DNA of 64,000 nt, from NCBI RefSeq assembly GCF_000425805.1, contig NZ_AUED01000002.1:186001-250000 (forward strand), given 5' to 3'. The stretch is from Pseudomonas vranovensis DSM 16006 (GTDB lineage Bacteria; Pseudomonadota; Gammaproteobacteria; Pseudomonadales; Pseudomonadaceae). Positions 25,639 through 35,917 of the stretch are shown here, piece after piece. The notes beneath the pieces are model-generated. The model did no database searches. It was given only the letters and a program-made list of their open reading frames with translations, and was not told where the DNA came from. The position numbers and the translations under genes were made by a program. Numbering within the stretch: position 1 is the stretch's first letter; every line of letters starts with the position of its first letter.

Positions 25639-26090
25639 CCACGGACAGCCGCTACCTTGAATCGGTGCTGCACGGTGACATTCCCCTGACCCGCAAAATG
25701 GGCCTGCAGGTGCTCGACTGGGAACAGCAGCGCTTGCGCCTGCAGTTGCCGCTCGAAGCCAACGTCAATCACAAGAGCACCATGTTCGGCGGCAGCCTGT
25801 ATTGCGCTGCCGTACTGGTCGGTTGGGGCTGGTTGCACCTGCGTCTGCGCGAGGCGGGGATCGACGATGGCCACATCGTCATCCAGGAAGGTCAGATCAG
25901 CTATCCACTGCCGGTCACCGGCGCAGCCATCGCCACGTGCGAGGCACCGGAGGAAAAAACCTGGGAGCGCTTCATCGCCACCTACCAGCGCCGTGGCCGG
26001 GCACGCCTGAACCTGCACACGCGGGTCAGCAACGCCGGTAGCGATGAGGCCGCCGTGTTGTTCAGCGGCCAGTACGTGCTACATCGCTGA
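25635..26090 (+). CDS. Hot-dog-fold thioesterase, YiiD C-terminal-like
   Basis: A 151-residue protein of the putative thioesterase family found as the C-terminal domain of E. coli YiiD. NHKSTMFGGSLYCAAVLVGWGW is the hallmark hot-dog helix region. It probably hydrolyses an acyl-CoA or acyl-ACP thioester in the cytoplasm; the substrate is unknown. Its start overlaps the stop of the sigma-54 regulator (ATGA), so it is translationally coupled to a signalling pair. Its 3' end overlaps cysQ by 12 bases on the opposite strand. Confidence 0.85.
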   Translation: MTTDSRYLESVLHGDIPLTRKMGLQVLDWEQQRLRLQLPLEANVNHKSTMFGGSLYCAAVLVGWGWLHLRLREAGIDDGHIVIQEGQISYPLPVTGAAIATCEAPEEKTWERFIATYQRRGRARLNLHTRVSNAGSDEAAVLFSGQYVLHR

Positions 26091-26906
26091 AGCCAGTTGC
26101 AGCAGCCGCTCACGCCAGGGAGCGGCGGCTGGCAGCGCGAGGAAGAAGGGATTGAGCAACGACTCGCGCGGCGGGTATACAAACACCTGGCCATCAAGCC
26201 CCAGCACTTCGCCGCCTGCGCCTTCCAGTACGCCCTGGGCAGCGGCGGTGTCCCACTGCGAAGTTGGCGCCAGGCGCGGATAGCAGTCGGCAGCGCCTTC
26301 GGCCAGCAGGCAGAACTTCAGCGAGCTGCCGATATTGGCAAGTTCAAGCTCACCCACCGCCGAACTCAGGCCGGCCAGCAGGGCTTCCTGCTGCGGGCTG
26401 GAATGGCGACGGCTGGCCACCACGGTAAAGCCCTGCCCCGCAGGCGGTGCCAGGCGGACTTGAATAGCGTGCGCTGCGCCATCGGCCTCGGCGCACCAGG
26501 CGCCAATACCCTGGCCACCGTAGTAGCAGCGGCCATTGGTAGGAATCGCCACAACCCCGAACACCACCCGGCCTTGCTCGATGAGGGCGATGTTGACGGT
26601 GAACTCCTCGGTGCCGGCGATGAACTCCTTGGTCCCGTCCAACGGGTCGACCAGCCACCAGCGCTGCCATTGCTGGCGCTCGCTCAGGGGAATCTCGCAG
26701 TCTTCCTCGGACAGTACCGGAATTTGTGGGGCCAGTTCCCGCAAGCCTTTGGCAATCACCTCATGGGCCGCCAGGTCGGCTGCGGTGACCGGGGATTCAT
26801 CGGCCTTGGACGTCACTGCGACATCAGCACGCCAGAACGGCAGGATGGCCTTGCCCGCCTCGCGAGCCAGCTCAACCACTGCCTGCATCAATTGCACATC
26901 GCTCAT
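26079..26906 (-). CDS. cysQ: 3'(2'),5'-bisphosphate nucleotidase CysQ
   Basis: A 275-residue inositol-monophosphatase-fold enzyme that removes the 3'-phosphate of PAP, the by-product of sulfate activation, and so keeps sulfate assimilation running. The metal-binding motif is WWLVDPLDGTKEF, with LSEEDCEIP before it and WDTAAAQGVLEGAGG near the C-terminus. It follows nudE with a 4-base ATGA overlap, an arrangement I recall from other Pseudomonas. The 3' end overlaps the thioesterase gene. Confidence 0.94.
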   Translation of the reverse strand: MSDVQLMQAVVELAREAGKAILPFWRADVAVTSKADESPVTAADLAAHEVIAKGLRELAPQIPVLSEEDCEIPLSERQQWQRWWLVDPLDGTKEFIAGTEEFTVNIALIEQGRVVFGVVAIPTNGRCYYGGQGIGAWCAEADGAAHAIQVRLAPPAGQGFTVVASRRHSSPQQEALLAGLSSAVGELELANIGSSLKFCLLAEGAADCYPRLAPTSQWDTAAAQGVLEGAGGEVLGLDGQVFVYPPRESLLNPFFLALPAAAPWRERLLQLASAM

Positions 26907-27469
26907 GCGCCGAACACTCCGCGCTGGGTCAACAGGTCACGCACCAGGTACAACGCCGCCAGGGCGCGCCCTTCGGAAAACTGCGGGTGCTGGGCCAGGG
27001 CCGAGAGCTCGCGCAGGCTGACCTTGTCGACCCGCATCGGCTCGGGCTCGTCGCCTTCCAGGCGCTCTTCATAGAGGTCGGTGGCCAGTACCACCTGGAT
27101 CTTCTGGCTCATGTAGCCCGGCGACAGGGAGAGTTCGGTCAGGTGCTCGAGTTGGCGAGCGCCAAAGCCGGCTTCTTCCTTGAGTTCGCGGTCGGCAGCG
27201 GCCAGAACATCCTCACCCGGCTCGATCAGGCCCTTGGGCAGGGACAGTTCGTATTCGTCGGTGCCGCCGCAATATTCTTCGACCAGCACCGCATGCTCGC
27301 TGTCGAGCATCGCCACGATCATCACCGCACCATAACCGTTGCCGCGTCCCACCAGCCGCTCATAAGTGCGCTCGTTGCCATTGGCAAAGCGCAATTGCAC
27401 AGCCTCGACCCGGAACAGGCGGCTGCTGGCGACAATCTCGCGGGAGAGAACGGTGGGTTTCTGGCGCAT
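26903..27469 (-). CDS. nudE: ADP-compounds hydrolase NudE
   Basis: A 188-residue Nudix hydrolase acting on ADP-ribose, NADH and Ap3A type substrates. The complete Nudix box runs from G80 to G101 with E86 and R94-E95, E98-E99 as metal ligands. It is the first gene of nudE-cysQ and is divergent from yrfG across 80 bases. Confidence 0.93.
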   Translation of the reverse strand: MRQKPTVLSREIVASSRLFRVEAVQLRFANGNERTYERLVGRGNGYGAVMIVAMLDSEHAVLVEEYCGGTDEYELSLPKGLIEPGEDVLAAADRELKEEAGFGARQLEHLTELSLSPGYMSQKIQVVLATDLYEERLEGDEPEPMRVDKVSLRELSALAQHPQFSEGRALAALYLVRDLLTQRGVFGA

Positions 27470-27549
27470 GGGGCGGCTCCTTGGCGTGAACGGGTTACTA
27501 TACCGTGGCTTGCCCGGCCACCGCTGCCCTGACTGTCCGAGAATTTCAT

Positions 27550-28212
27550 ATGCCCGTTTTAGCCTGGTCCACCATCGATACCGTACTGCTGGACATGGAC
27601 GGCACCCTGCTGGACCTGCACTTCGACAATCACTTCTGGCTCGAGCATCTGCCCCAGCGCTACGCCGACCTGCACGGCATCAGCCGGGCCATGGCCGAGC
27701 TTGAAATGCAGCCGCTGTTCGAGCAGCACGCGGGCTCACTGAACTGGTACTGCCTGGATTTCTGGAGCCGCGAGCTGAACCTTTCGGTGCGCGACCTGAA
27801 GCTGGAAACCGCTCATCTGATCGCCCTGCGCCCGGACGCCGACACCTTTTTGCAGGCAATCAAACAGGCCGGCAAGCGGGTGATCCTGATCACCAACGCG
27901 CACCGTGATTCGCTGTCGCTGAAATTGGAGAGGGTGGAGCTTGCGCCCTACTTCGAGCGCCTGATCAGTTCCCATGATTACGGGTACCCCAAGGAAAACC
28001 CGCAGTTCTGGGACGCCTTGCAAGCCGATATCGGCTTTGAACCGGGCCGCAGCCTGTTTGTCGACGACACCTTGTCGATCTTGCGCAGTGCCCGCGACTT
28101 CGGCGTGGCGCACCTGCTTGCGGTGCGCCAGCCAGACAGCCGCAAAGGGCCGCGTGATACCGAGGAGTTCGCCGCCGTGGAGGACTACCGGACGCTGCTC
28201 GAAGGGCTTTGA
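27550..28212 (+). CDS. yrfG: GMP/IMP nucleotidase YrfG (HAD family)
   Basis: A 220-residue HAD-superfamily phosphatase. The nucleophile motif LLDMDGTLLDLHFDN places D15 as nucleophile and D17 as acid/base; ILITNAHRDSLSLK is motif II and SLFVDDTLSILRSA is motif IV. E. coli YrfG dephosphorylates purine nucleotides. ATG 27550 has only a weak GAG upstream. Its position next to nudE fits the usual gamma-proteobacterial neighbourhood. It is convergent with the LysM/BON gene, only 3 bases apart. Confidence 0.9.
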   Translation: MPVLAWSTIDTVLLDMDGTLLDLHFDNHFWLEHLPQRYADLHGISRAMAELEMQPLFEQHAGSLNWYCLDFWSRELNLSVRDLKLETAHLIALRPDADTFLQAIKQAGKRVILITNAHRDSLSLKLERVELAPYFERLISSHDYGYPKENPQFWDALQADIGFEPGRSLFVDDTLSILRSARDFGVAHLLAVRQPDSRKGPRDTEEFAAVEDYRTLLEGL

Positions 28213-28215
28213 GGC

Positions 28216-28656
28216 TTACTCGGGAATGCGCAGGCTCTGGCCCGGGTAGATCTTGTCCGGGTGCTTGAGCATCGGTTTGTTGGCTTCGAAGATCTTGTTG
28301 TACAGGTTGGCGTTGCCATACACAGCCAGGGAAATGGCGCTGAGGGTGTCACCTTTCTTGACCACCACAAAGCGCGCTGCCGCCATGACCGGGCCAGTCA
28401 CAGTGATCTGGTCGTCGACTTCAGCGACACCGGCAATGTTGCCCAGCGCCAGGAGGATCTTTTCTTTTTCTTCCTGGCTGGCCACCTCGCCTGTGACCGT
28501 TACCTTGTCGCCCTCGACCGAGGCCTTGATGTTGGGGTTACCGAGGCCAACCGCTTCCACGTGCTTTTGCAATTGCTCACTGGCATTGGCATTACCCGGT
28601 GTCAGCAGGTCGATGATTTTCTCACCGGCCTCTTTGATGAAACTGAAAATGCTCAT
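28216..28656 (-). CDS. BON-LysM protein, Kbp/YgaU-like
   Basis: A 146-residue protein with an N-terminal helical start (MSIFSFIKEAGEKIIDLL), a BON domain (about 25-88; IKASVEGDKVTVTGEVAS) and a C-terminal LysM domain (about 95-145; VVVKKGDTLSAISLAVYGNANLYNKI). This matches YgaU/Kbp, which in E. coli is a potassium-binding protein. No signal peptide is seen, so it is probably cytoplasmic despite the LysM domain. ATG 28656 is preceded by AAGGAGAG. Confidence 0.92.
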   Translation of the reverse strand: MSIFSFIKEAGEKIIDLLTPGNANASEQLQKHVEAVGLGNPNIKASVEGDKVTVTGEVASQEEKEKILLALGNIAGVAEVDDQITVTGPVMAAARFVVVKKGDTLSAISLAVYGNANLYNKIFEANKPMLKHPDKIYPGQSLRIPE

Positions 28657-28740
28657 ACCGCTCTCCTTGGTGATGAATCTCGGAGCCTGCAGTCTAGGAC
28701 AGGTTAGAATGCTTCGCCTGCTTTGCGCCGTGGACCGACG

Positions 28741-29628
28741 ATGGACATCAAACAGCTCAAATTCCTCATCGCTCTTGATGAAACCCGACACTTCGGCCAG
28801 GCCGCCGCCCGTTGCCACGTGACCCAACCGACCCTGTCGATGCGTCTGCGCAACCTGGAACAGGAACTGGACCTGGCGCTGGTCAACCGCGGCCAGCGCT
28901 TTGAAGGCTTTACCGCCCAGGGCGAGCGCGTGCTGGCCTGGGCCCGCTCGGTGATGGCGGCCTACGACGGCCTGCACGCCGAAGCCGCGGCCTGTCGCGG
29001 GCACCTGGTCGGTAACCTGCGCCTTGGCGTGGTGCCGTTGTCGAGCTTCGATCCGCTGCCGTTGCTGCAACGCCTGCACGAACGTCATCCGGAGCTGAAC
29101 TTCGAGCTCAGCGCCCTGAGTTCCGAACAGATCCTGGAGCAGCTCACCAGCAACCGCCTGGACCTGGGTGTGTCGTACCTGGAGCGCCTGGACAACGAAC
29201 GCTTCCTGTCCCTGCCCCTTGGCGAGACACGCATGGGCCTGCTGTATGACCCAGATCACTTTCGGTTCGACGATCAACCCTTAGGCTGGCAAGCACTGAC
29301 CGAACTGCCGCTGGGCCTGCTGACTGCCGGCATGCACTTTCGCCAGTCGATCGACCACAACTTCACCAGCCGGGGCCTGGAACCACGGCTGTTGCTGCAG
29401 ACCGACGCCGTCCATCAGTTGGTGCAGTCGGTAAATGGCGGCCTGTGCTGCGCGATCATGCCGCTGGCAGCGGGCCTTGAAGTGCTGACCGAACGGTTGC
29501 GCCTGCAACCGATCGAACAGGCCAGCACCCTCGCGCCACTGGGCCTGATCATGCGCCGCACGGCACCGCGCTCGGCACTGGCCGAAGCCTGCCTGGCCGA
29601 ATTCCAGGCACTGCACAGCGGTGCATGA
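28741..29628 (+). CDS. LysR-family transcriptional regulator
   Basis: A 295-residue LysR regulator: N-terminal winged helix-turn-helix (DIKQLKFLIALDETRHFGQAAARCHVTQPTLSMRLRNLE) followed by a periplasmic-binding-like effector domain. It lies 93 bases upstream of fdhD and in the same direction, and could control the fdhD-molybdoenzyme pair, as is often seen for LysR genes beside formate dehydrogenase genes; this is inference. It is divergent from the Kbp-like gene. Confidence 0.92.
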   Translation: MDIKQLKFLIALDETRHFGQAAARCHVTQPTLSMRLRNLEQELDLALVNRGQRFEGFTAQGERVLAWARSVMAAYDGLHAEAAACRGHLVGNLRLGVVPLSSFDPLPLLQRLHERHPELNFELSALSSEQILEQLTSNRLDLGVSYLERLDNERFLSLPLGETRMGLLYDPDHFRFDDQPLGWQALTELPLGLLTAGMHFRQSIDHNFTSRGLEPRLLLQTDAVHQLVQSVNGGLCCAIMPLAAGLEVLTERLRLQPIEQASTLAPLGLIMRRTAPRSALAEACLAEFQALHSGA

Positions 29629-29720
29629 TCGACGCCATCTATCAAGGCATCAGCATTAGCGATTAGACGATACCCGAGCGCAAGCCTAGGCTTAAACCAG
29701 ACCTGCCGCCGGTATCTCCA

Positions 29721-30557
29721 ATGAGCACAAAACCTCCGGCCTGCGCCGCGTCCGCCCCTCTGACTGCGCCCGCGGCCAGCAACCGCTACGACTATACCCA
29801 CCTGACCGATGACAGCCAGGCCAGCACCGCGCTGGCCGAAGAAGTCGCCCTGGCCATTGCCTACAACGGTATCAACCAGGCGGTGATGCTGGTCAGCCCG
29901 ACCGACCTCGAAGACTTCATCGTCGGCTTCAGCATCGGCAGCGGCATCATTGCCTCGCCCCACGACATTTATGACGTGAAGCTCAGCGGCCGGGGGGCGG
30001 CCATCAGCGCAGAGGTAGAAATCGCCAGTCGCGCGTTCTGGAACCTGAAGAGCCAGCGCCGCCAATTGGCCGGTACCAGTGGCTGCGGCCTGTGTGGGGT
30101 CGAAGCCCTGGAGCAGGCCTTGCCAGACTTGAACGTATTGCCCGGGGCGCCCCTGCCCCCGGCACACTGGCTCGACGGCCTGCGTCAGCGCATCGACGCC
30201 TTCACGCCCCTTGGCCAGCACTGCGGTGCCGTGCATGCAGCGCTGTTCATGAATGATCGCGGCGAGTTGCTGATGGGTCGCGAAGACATCGGCCGGCACA
30301 ACGCCCTGGACAAGCTGATCGGTGCCCTGCTGCGCCAGCACATCAGCCTGGATGGCGGCCTTGCCATCGTCACCAGCCGTTGCAGCCTGGAGCTGATCCA
30401 GAAAGTCCTGCGCGCCGGCATCCAGACCCTGGTGAGCCTTTCATCGCCCACCGGCCTTGCCCTGCAATGGGCCCGCCGGCACAACCTCAACCTGATCCAC
30501 CTGCCTAAACACAGCGCGCCACGGGTGTTCAGCCCCGTGCGGGAGAACCGATCTTGA
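29721..30557 (+). CDS. fdhD: Formate dehydrogenase accessory sulfurtransferase FdhD
   Basis: A 278-residue FdhD protein, which passes sulfur from IscS to the molybdenum cofactor of formate dehydrogenase. The essential cysteine pair is C122 and C125 in TSGCGLCG, and DIGRHNALDKLIG and TSRCSLELIQK are the other conserved blocks. Its stop overlaps the start of the oxidoreductase gene (TTGA), so the two are translationally coupled and this FdhD is probably dedicated to that enzyme. Confidence 0.95.
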   Translation: MSTKPPACAASAPLTAPAASNRYDYTHLTDDSQASTALAEEVALAIAYNGINQAVMLVSPTDLEDFIVGFSIGSGIIASPHDIYDVKLSGRGAAISAEVEIASRAFWNLKSQRRQLAGTSGCGLCGVEALEQALPDLNVLPGAPLPPAHWLDGLRQRIDAFTPLGQHCGAVHAALFMNDRGELLMGREDIGRHNALDKLIGALLRQHISLDGGLAIVTSRCSLELIQKVLRAGIQTLVSLSSPTGLALQWARRHNLNLIHLPKHSAPRVFSPVRENRS

Positions 30558-32890
30558 GCCTGCACCACCAAGCCGACCAGAAGCCTGTGCCTCGCTACAA
30601 ACCCTACAACGGCGCCGCCGGCGGCTGGGGTGCGCTGCGCAGCGTGGCCCAGGCGTGGATGGGCAGCGACAATGCGCTGAAAAACATTCGCGCCCTGCTC
30701 AAGACCAACCAGAACGGCGGCTTCGACTGCCCGGGCTGCGCCTGGGGCGACTCCCCGGAAAGCGGCATGGTCAAGTTTTGCGAGAACGGCGCCAAGGCGG
30801 TGAACTGGGAAGCCACCAAACGCCGTGTCGATGCGGCATTCTTCGCCCGCCACAGTGTGACCTCGCTGCTGGGCCAGAGCGACTATTGGCTCGAATACCA
30901 GGGGCGATTGACCGAGCCGATGGTCTATGACGCCGACACCGACCGCTATCGACCCATCGACTGGGACGGCGCCTTCACCCTGATCGCCAAACACTTGCAC
31001 AACCTTGCCAGCCCCGACCAGGCCGAGTTCTACACCTCCGGGCGCGCCAGCAACGAGGCGGCGTACCTGTACCAGTTATTCGTCCGCGCCTATGGCACCA
31101 ACAATTTCCCCGACTGTTCGAACATGTGCCACGAAGCCAGCGGCGTCGCCCTGGGCCAGAGTGTCGGCGTTGGCAAAGGCACCGTGACATTCGATGACTT
31201 CGAACACGCCGAGGCCATTTTCGTCTGGGGCCAGAACCCCGGCACCAACCACCCCCGGATGCTCGAACCGCTGCGCGAAGCGGTCAAGCGTGGCGCTCAG
31301 GTTGTGTGCATCAACCCGCTCAAGGAACGTGGCCTGGAGCGTTTCCAGCACCCCCAGCATCCACTGGAGATGCTCACCAACGGCGACCGCCCGACCAACA
31401 CAGCGTACTTCCGCCCGGCCCTGGGCGGCGACATGGCTGTGCTGCGCGGCATGGCCAAGTTCATGTTGCAGTGGGAGCGCGAAGCCCAGGCCAGCAATGC
31501 GCCGGCGGTCTTTGATCACGACTTCCTCGACCAGCACACTCAAGGCGTAGCCGAATACCTGACAGCCGTTGATGCGACACCGTGGGATCAGATCGAAAGC
31601 CAGTCGGGCCTCGGCCTCGCCGAGATCGAGCAGGCCGCACGCATGTACTGCAACGCCAGCAAAGTCATCATGTGCTGGGCCATGGGCATTACCCAGCACC
31701 GGCATTCGGTGGCGACCATCCAGGAAATCGCCAACCTGATGCTGCTGCGCGGCAACCTTGGGGCACCCGGTGCCGGCCTGTGCCCGGTACGGGGCCACAG
31801 CAACGTCCAGGGCGACCGGACCATGGGCATCAACGAACGCCCGCCAGTGGCCCTGCTCGATGCACTGGAACGCCGCTTCGACTTCAAGGTGCCACGCCAC
31901 AACGGCCACAACACCGTGGAAGCCATCGCCGCCATGCTCGCAGGCCAGGCCAAGGTATTCATCGGGCTGGGCGGCAACTTCGCCCAGGCCACCCCCGACA
32001 CCGAGCGCACGGCCCAGGCCCTGCGCAGCTGTGAGCTGACCGTACAGATCAGCACCAAGCTCAACCGCAGTCACCTGGTTCACGGCAAACAGGCGTTGAT
32101 CCTGCCGTGCCTGGGCCGCACCGACATCGACCAGCAAAGCGAAGGTCCGCAGGCGGTCACGGTGGAAGACTCGTTCAGCATGGTCCATGCCTCCAACGGC
32201 CAACTGCAGCCGCTTTCACGGAAGATGCGCTCGGAGCCTGCGGTGATCGCCGGTATCGCTGCCGCCACCCTCGGCGCAACACCGGTGGACTGGCACTGGC
32301 TGGTGGCCGACTACGGTCGTATCCGCGACCTGATCAGCGACACCATTCCCGGCTTCGACAATTTCAACCAGCGCCTGGAGCATCCGGGAGGCTTCTACCT
32401 GGGCAACAGCGCCGGCCAGCGGCACTGGAAGACTGCCAGCGGGCTGGCCAACTTCAAGGCCAACGGCCTGCCTGATGATTTGCTCCACGAACGGGTACGC
32501 GCTACCGGCCAGGTACCGGACCTGATCATGCAGTCGATGCGCTCCCACGATCAGTACAACACCACCATCTATGGCCTGGATGATCGCTACCGCGGGGTCA
32601 AGGGCCAGCGCAATGTGCTGTTCGCCAACGAAGCCGACATCATTCGCCTGGGCTTTCACCCGGGGCAGAAGGCCGATATCGTTTCGTTGTGGAGCGATGG
32701 CCGCGAGCGTCGAGTCAAAGGCTTCACCCTGCTGGCGTTTGATATCCCGGCGGGACAGGCAGCGGCGTATTATCCGGAGGTCAATCCGCTGGTGCCGCTG
32801 GAGAGCGTCGGCGATGGCAGCCATACGCCGACCTCGAAATTCGTCGCGATCAAACTCGAAGCAGCCAGCGACAACGCCCGCATCCTCTGA
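30554..32890 (+). CDS. Molybdopterin oxidoreductase, FdhF/YdeP family
   Basis: A 778-residue bis-MGD enzyme starting at TTG 30554, which overlaps the fdhD stop; the next ATG is 100 bases further in. N-terminal cysteines C59, C62 and C76 (CPGCAWGD, KFCENGAK) could bind an Fe-S cluster. NNFPDCSNMCHEASGVALGQ aligns with the active-site loop of FdhF, and C192 stands where FdhF has selenocysteine 140. Later blocks NPGTNHPRM, MGITQHRH and PVRGHSNVQGDRTMGI are typical of the YdeP branch. The electron acceptor and true substrate are unknown; YdeP in E. coli is linked to acid resistance. Confidence 0.9.
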   Translation: MSLHHQADQKPVPRYKPYNGAAGGWGALRSVAQAWMGSDNALKNIRALLKTNQNGGFDCPGCAWGDSPESGMVKFCENGAKAVNWEATKRRVDAAFFARHSVTSLLGQSDYWLEYQGRLTEPMVYDADTDRYRPIDWDGAFTLIAKHLHNLASPDQAEFYTSGRASNEAAYLYQLFVRAYGTNNFPDCSNMCHEASGVALGQSVGVGKGTVTFDDFEHAEAIFVWGQNPGTNHPRMLEPLREAVKRGAQVVCINPLKERGLERFQHPQHPLEMLTNGDRPTNTAYFRPALGGDMAVLRGMAKFMLQWEREAQASNAPAVFDHDFLDQHTQGVAEYLTAVDATPWDQIESQSGLGLAEIEQAARMYCNASKVIMCWAMGITQHRHSVATIQEIANLMLLRGNLGAPGAGLCPVRGHSNVQGDRTMGINERPPVALLDALERRFDFKVPRHNGHNTVEAIAAMLAGQAKVFIGLGGNFAQATPDTERTAQALRSCELTVQISTKLNRSHLVHGKQALILPCLGRTDIDQQSEGPQAVTVEDSFSMVHASNGQLQPLSRKMRSEPAVIAGIAAATLGATPVDWHWLVADYGRIRDLISDTIPGFDNFNQRLEHPGGFYLGNSAGQRHWKTASGLANFKANGLPDDLLHERVRATGQVPDLIMQSMRSHDQYNTTIYGLDDRYRGVKGQRNVLFANEADIIRLGFHPGQKADIVSLWSDGRERRVKGFTLLAFDIPAGQAAAYYPEVNPLVPLESVGDGSHTPTSKFVAIKLEAASDNARIL

Positions 32891-32912
32891 CAGACTGGCT
32901 GTACCCCAGACA

Positions 32913-32947
32913 CAAAAAAGGCCCTGGCAGCGATGCCGGGGCCTTGT
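32913..32947. terminator. Terminator after the molybdoenzyme gene
   Basis: An 11-bp stem AAGGCCCTGGC / GCCGGGGCCTT with a 6-base loop, 27 bases after the stop. The T run is short on the plus strand and stronger (TTTTTT) on the minus strand. Confidence 0.65.
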
Positions 32948-33103
32948 CTCAAGTAAGCTCAGACAGCCAAAAATCAATAAAGTTTCATAGTTAAAACAGT
33001 AACTTAGAGAATTGTGTACAACTCGTGTTACTCGTCGGATTTCCGTTGCCAGCCCCCCTCGCCAGCCTCAGGATCGCCTCGTCATCCCTATGAGGCTCTC
33101 TTG

Positions 33104-33580
33104 ATGAAGTACTCCTCGATTCTGTTGTTGTCTCTCGGCCTGCTCAGTGGCGTTGCCTCGGCAGGTGGCACCACCGAAGCCGGTATTGGCGGCGCATTGG
33201 GTGGGGTACTGGGTTCGGTGGTCGGTCAGTCGATCGGCGGCAGCACCGGCTCGGCGATCGGTGCGGGTCTGGGCGGCGCGGCAGGCAGTGCCGTCGGCGC
33301 CGACAAACGCAGCCGTGGTGAAGCAGCCATCGGTGGCGCCCTGGGCGCAGCCGGCGGCAACGTGGTGGGTCGCAGCGTAGGCGGCACCAGCGGAAGCTAT
33401 ATCGGTGCAGCCGCAGGTGGTGGTGCCGGTGGCGCCCTGGGTAACTACATGGGCCGCAAGAGCGACGAAGAAGATGATCGTCGCTACCGCAACCGTGGCT
33501 ACGACGACCGTCGTCACTACCACGACCGTGGCCACCATTACGGCCACCGCAAGCACAAGAAGCACTGGCGCCACCGCTAA
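33104..33580 (+). CDS. Glycine-zipper protein with His/Arg-rich tail
   Basis: A 158-residue exported protein. The signal peptide (residues 1-20, ending GVASA) is followed by about 90 residues of alternating Gly/Ala zipper (GIGGALGGVLGSVVG, IGAGLGGAAGSAVG, IGGALGAAGGNVVG), a form that packs as membrane helices, and then a polar tail rich in Arg, His, Tyr and Asp (from about residue 120). It probably sits in the outer membrane or periplasm; glycine-zipper proteins are often surface antigens or stress-induced envelope proteins. TGAGG lies about 8-9 bases before ATG 33104. The tail could bind metal, but that is only suggested by composition. Confidence 0.82.
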   Translation: MKYSSILLLSLGLLSGVASAGGTTEAGIGGALGGVLGSVVGQSIGGSTGSAIGAGLGGAAGSAVGADKRSRGEAAIGGALGAAGGNVVGRSVGGTSGSYIGAAAGGGAGGALGNYMGRKSDEEDDRRYRNRGYDDRRHYHDRGHHYGHRKHKKHWRHR

Positions 33581-33605
33581 GGGCGCCTTCAGCTGAATGT
33601 GCGGC

Positions 33606-34034
33606 TTAGCCCTGAATACGTACCAGCGCTGCCTGAAGCCCCTCAGGTAGCGCTACAGGGCGTCCCGAGGCGCGCTCGACGAACACCTGCACCACCTTCC
33701 CCGCTGCACATGCCTGCACCTCTCCTACCTTGAACAGTGCCAACTGATACTCCACCGAACTGCCGGCAAGGCGCGCGACGCGCAGGCCCACTTCGAGAGT
33801 GTCGGGAAACGCCGGCAACGCGAAGAAATCCGCTGCCGAACTGACCACGAAGCCCATCACCTCACCTTCCTGAAGATCCAGGCCGGCTTGCTGCTGCAGG
33901 AACCCCTGGATCGTCGTATCGAAATAGGCATGCACCGTGGCACCGGCGATAAAACCGTTGAGGTCACTGTCTTGCCAGCGCGTGAGGATCGGCTGCAGGT
34001 GGGGGTAGTCGTGGCGTTGGGGGGATTCGGACAT
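33606..34034 (-). CDS. Acyl-CoA thioesterase, 4HBT/YbgC-like
   Basis: A 142-residue hot-dog-fold thioesterase. TRWQDSDLNGFIAGATVHAYFDTTIQGFL is the catalytic loop and helix of 4-hydroxybenzoyl-CoA-type enzymes, with the active aspartate in WQDSD. Substrate unknown. It is isolated, convergent with the glycine-zipper gene, and has GGAGCC before its ATG 34034. Confidence 0.87.
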   Translation of the reverse strand: MSESPQRHDYPHLQPILTRWQDSDLNGFIAGATVHAYFDTTIQGFLQQQAGLDLQEGEVMGFVVSSAADFFALPAFPDTLEVGLRVARLAGSSVEYQLALFKVGEVQACAAGKVVQVFVERASGRPVALPEGLQAALVRIQG

Positions 34035-34060
34035 GGCGGCTCCTTGTCATTGAAATCACT

Positions 34061-34144
34061 GTAGGCGTGGCGGTGCGACGTCTCGACTTGCCCCGCGATA
34101 GCGATGTACCTGAGGCACCGAAACGTCGCACCGCCGCGCCTGCA
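34061..34144. repeat. REP-like inverted element (CGACGTCTCGACTT variant)
   Basis: Arms GGCGTGGCGGTGCGACGT (34064-34081) and ACGTCGCACCGCCGCGCC (34123-34140) are inverse copies with two mismatches; the left arm continues with CTCGACTTGCCCCGCGAT. The 29 bases 34071-34099 recur exactly at 46377-46405. Confidence 0.8.
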
Positions 34145-34148
34145 CAGC

Positions 34149-34176
34149 AAAAAGCCGCCCCTGGGGGCGGCTTTTT
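34149..34176 (-). terminator. Terminator of pckA
   Basis: Perfect stem AAAAAGCCGCCCC / GGGGCGGCTTTTT with a 2-base apex, T-flanked on both strands, 20 bases after the pckA stop. Confidence 0.88.
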
Positions 34177-34196
34177 CGTTTCACGCGGGCTTTAGC

Positions 34197-35825
<1,629 letters not shown>

Positions 35826-35917
35826 TTATGCCAGAAACGCCCAAAAAAAGTAGGGCCCTCCTGTCAGAACACCCGGTTTACGGCGTTCGACAGGAGATTT
35901 TCCTGTGATGAAACGTT

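Noticed and set aside
30554..32890. Selenoprotein formate dehydrogenase
   Set aside because: The position equivalent to selenocysteine is an ordinary cysteine codon and no in-frame TGA occurs in the gene.
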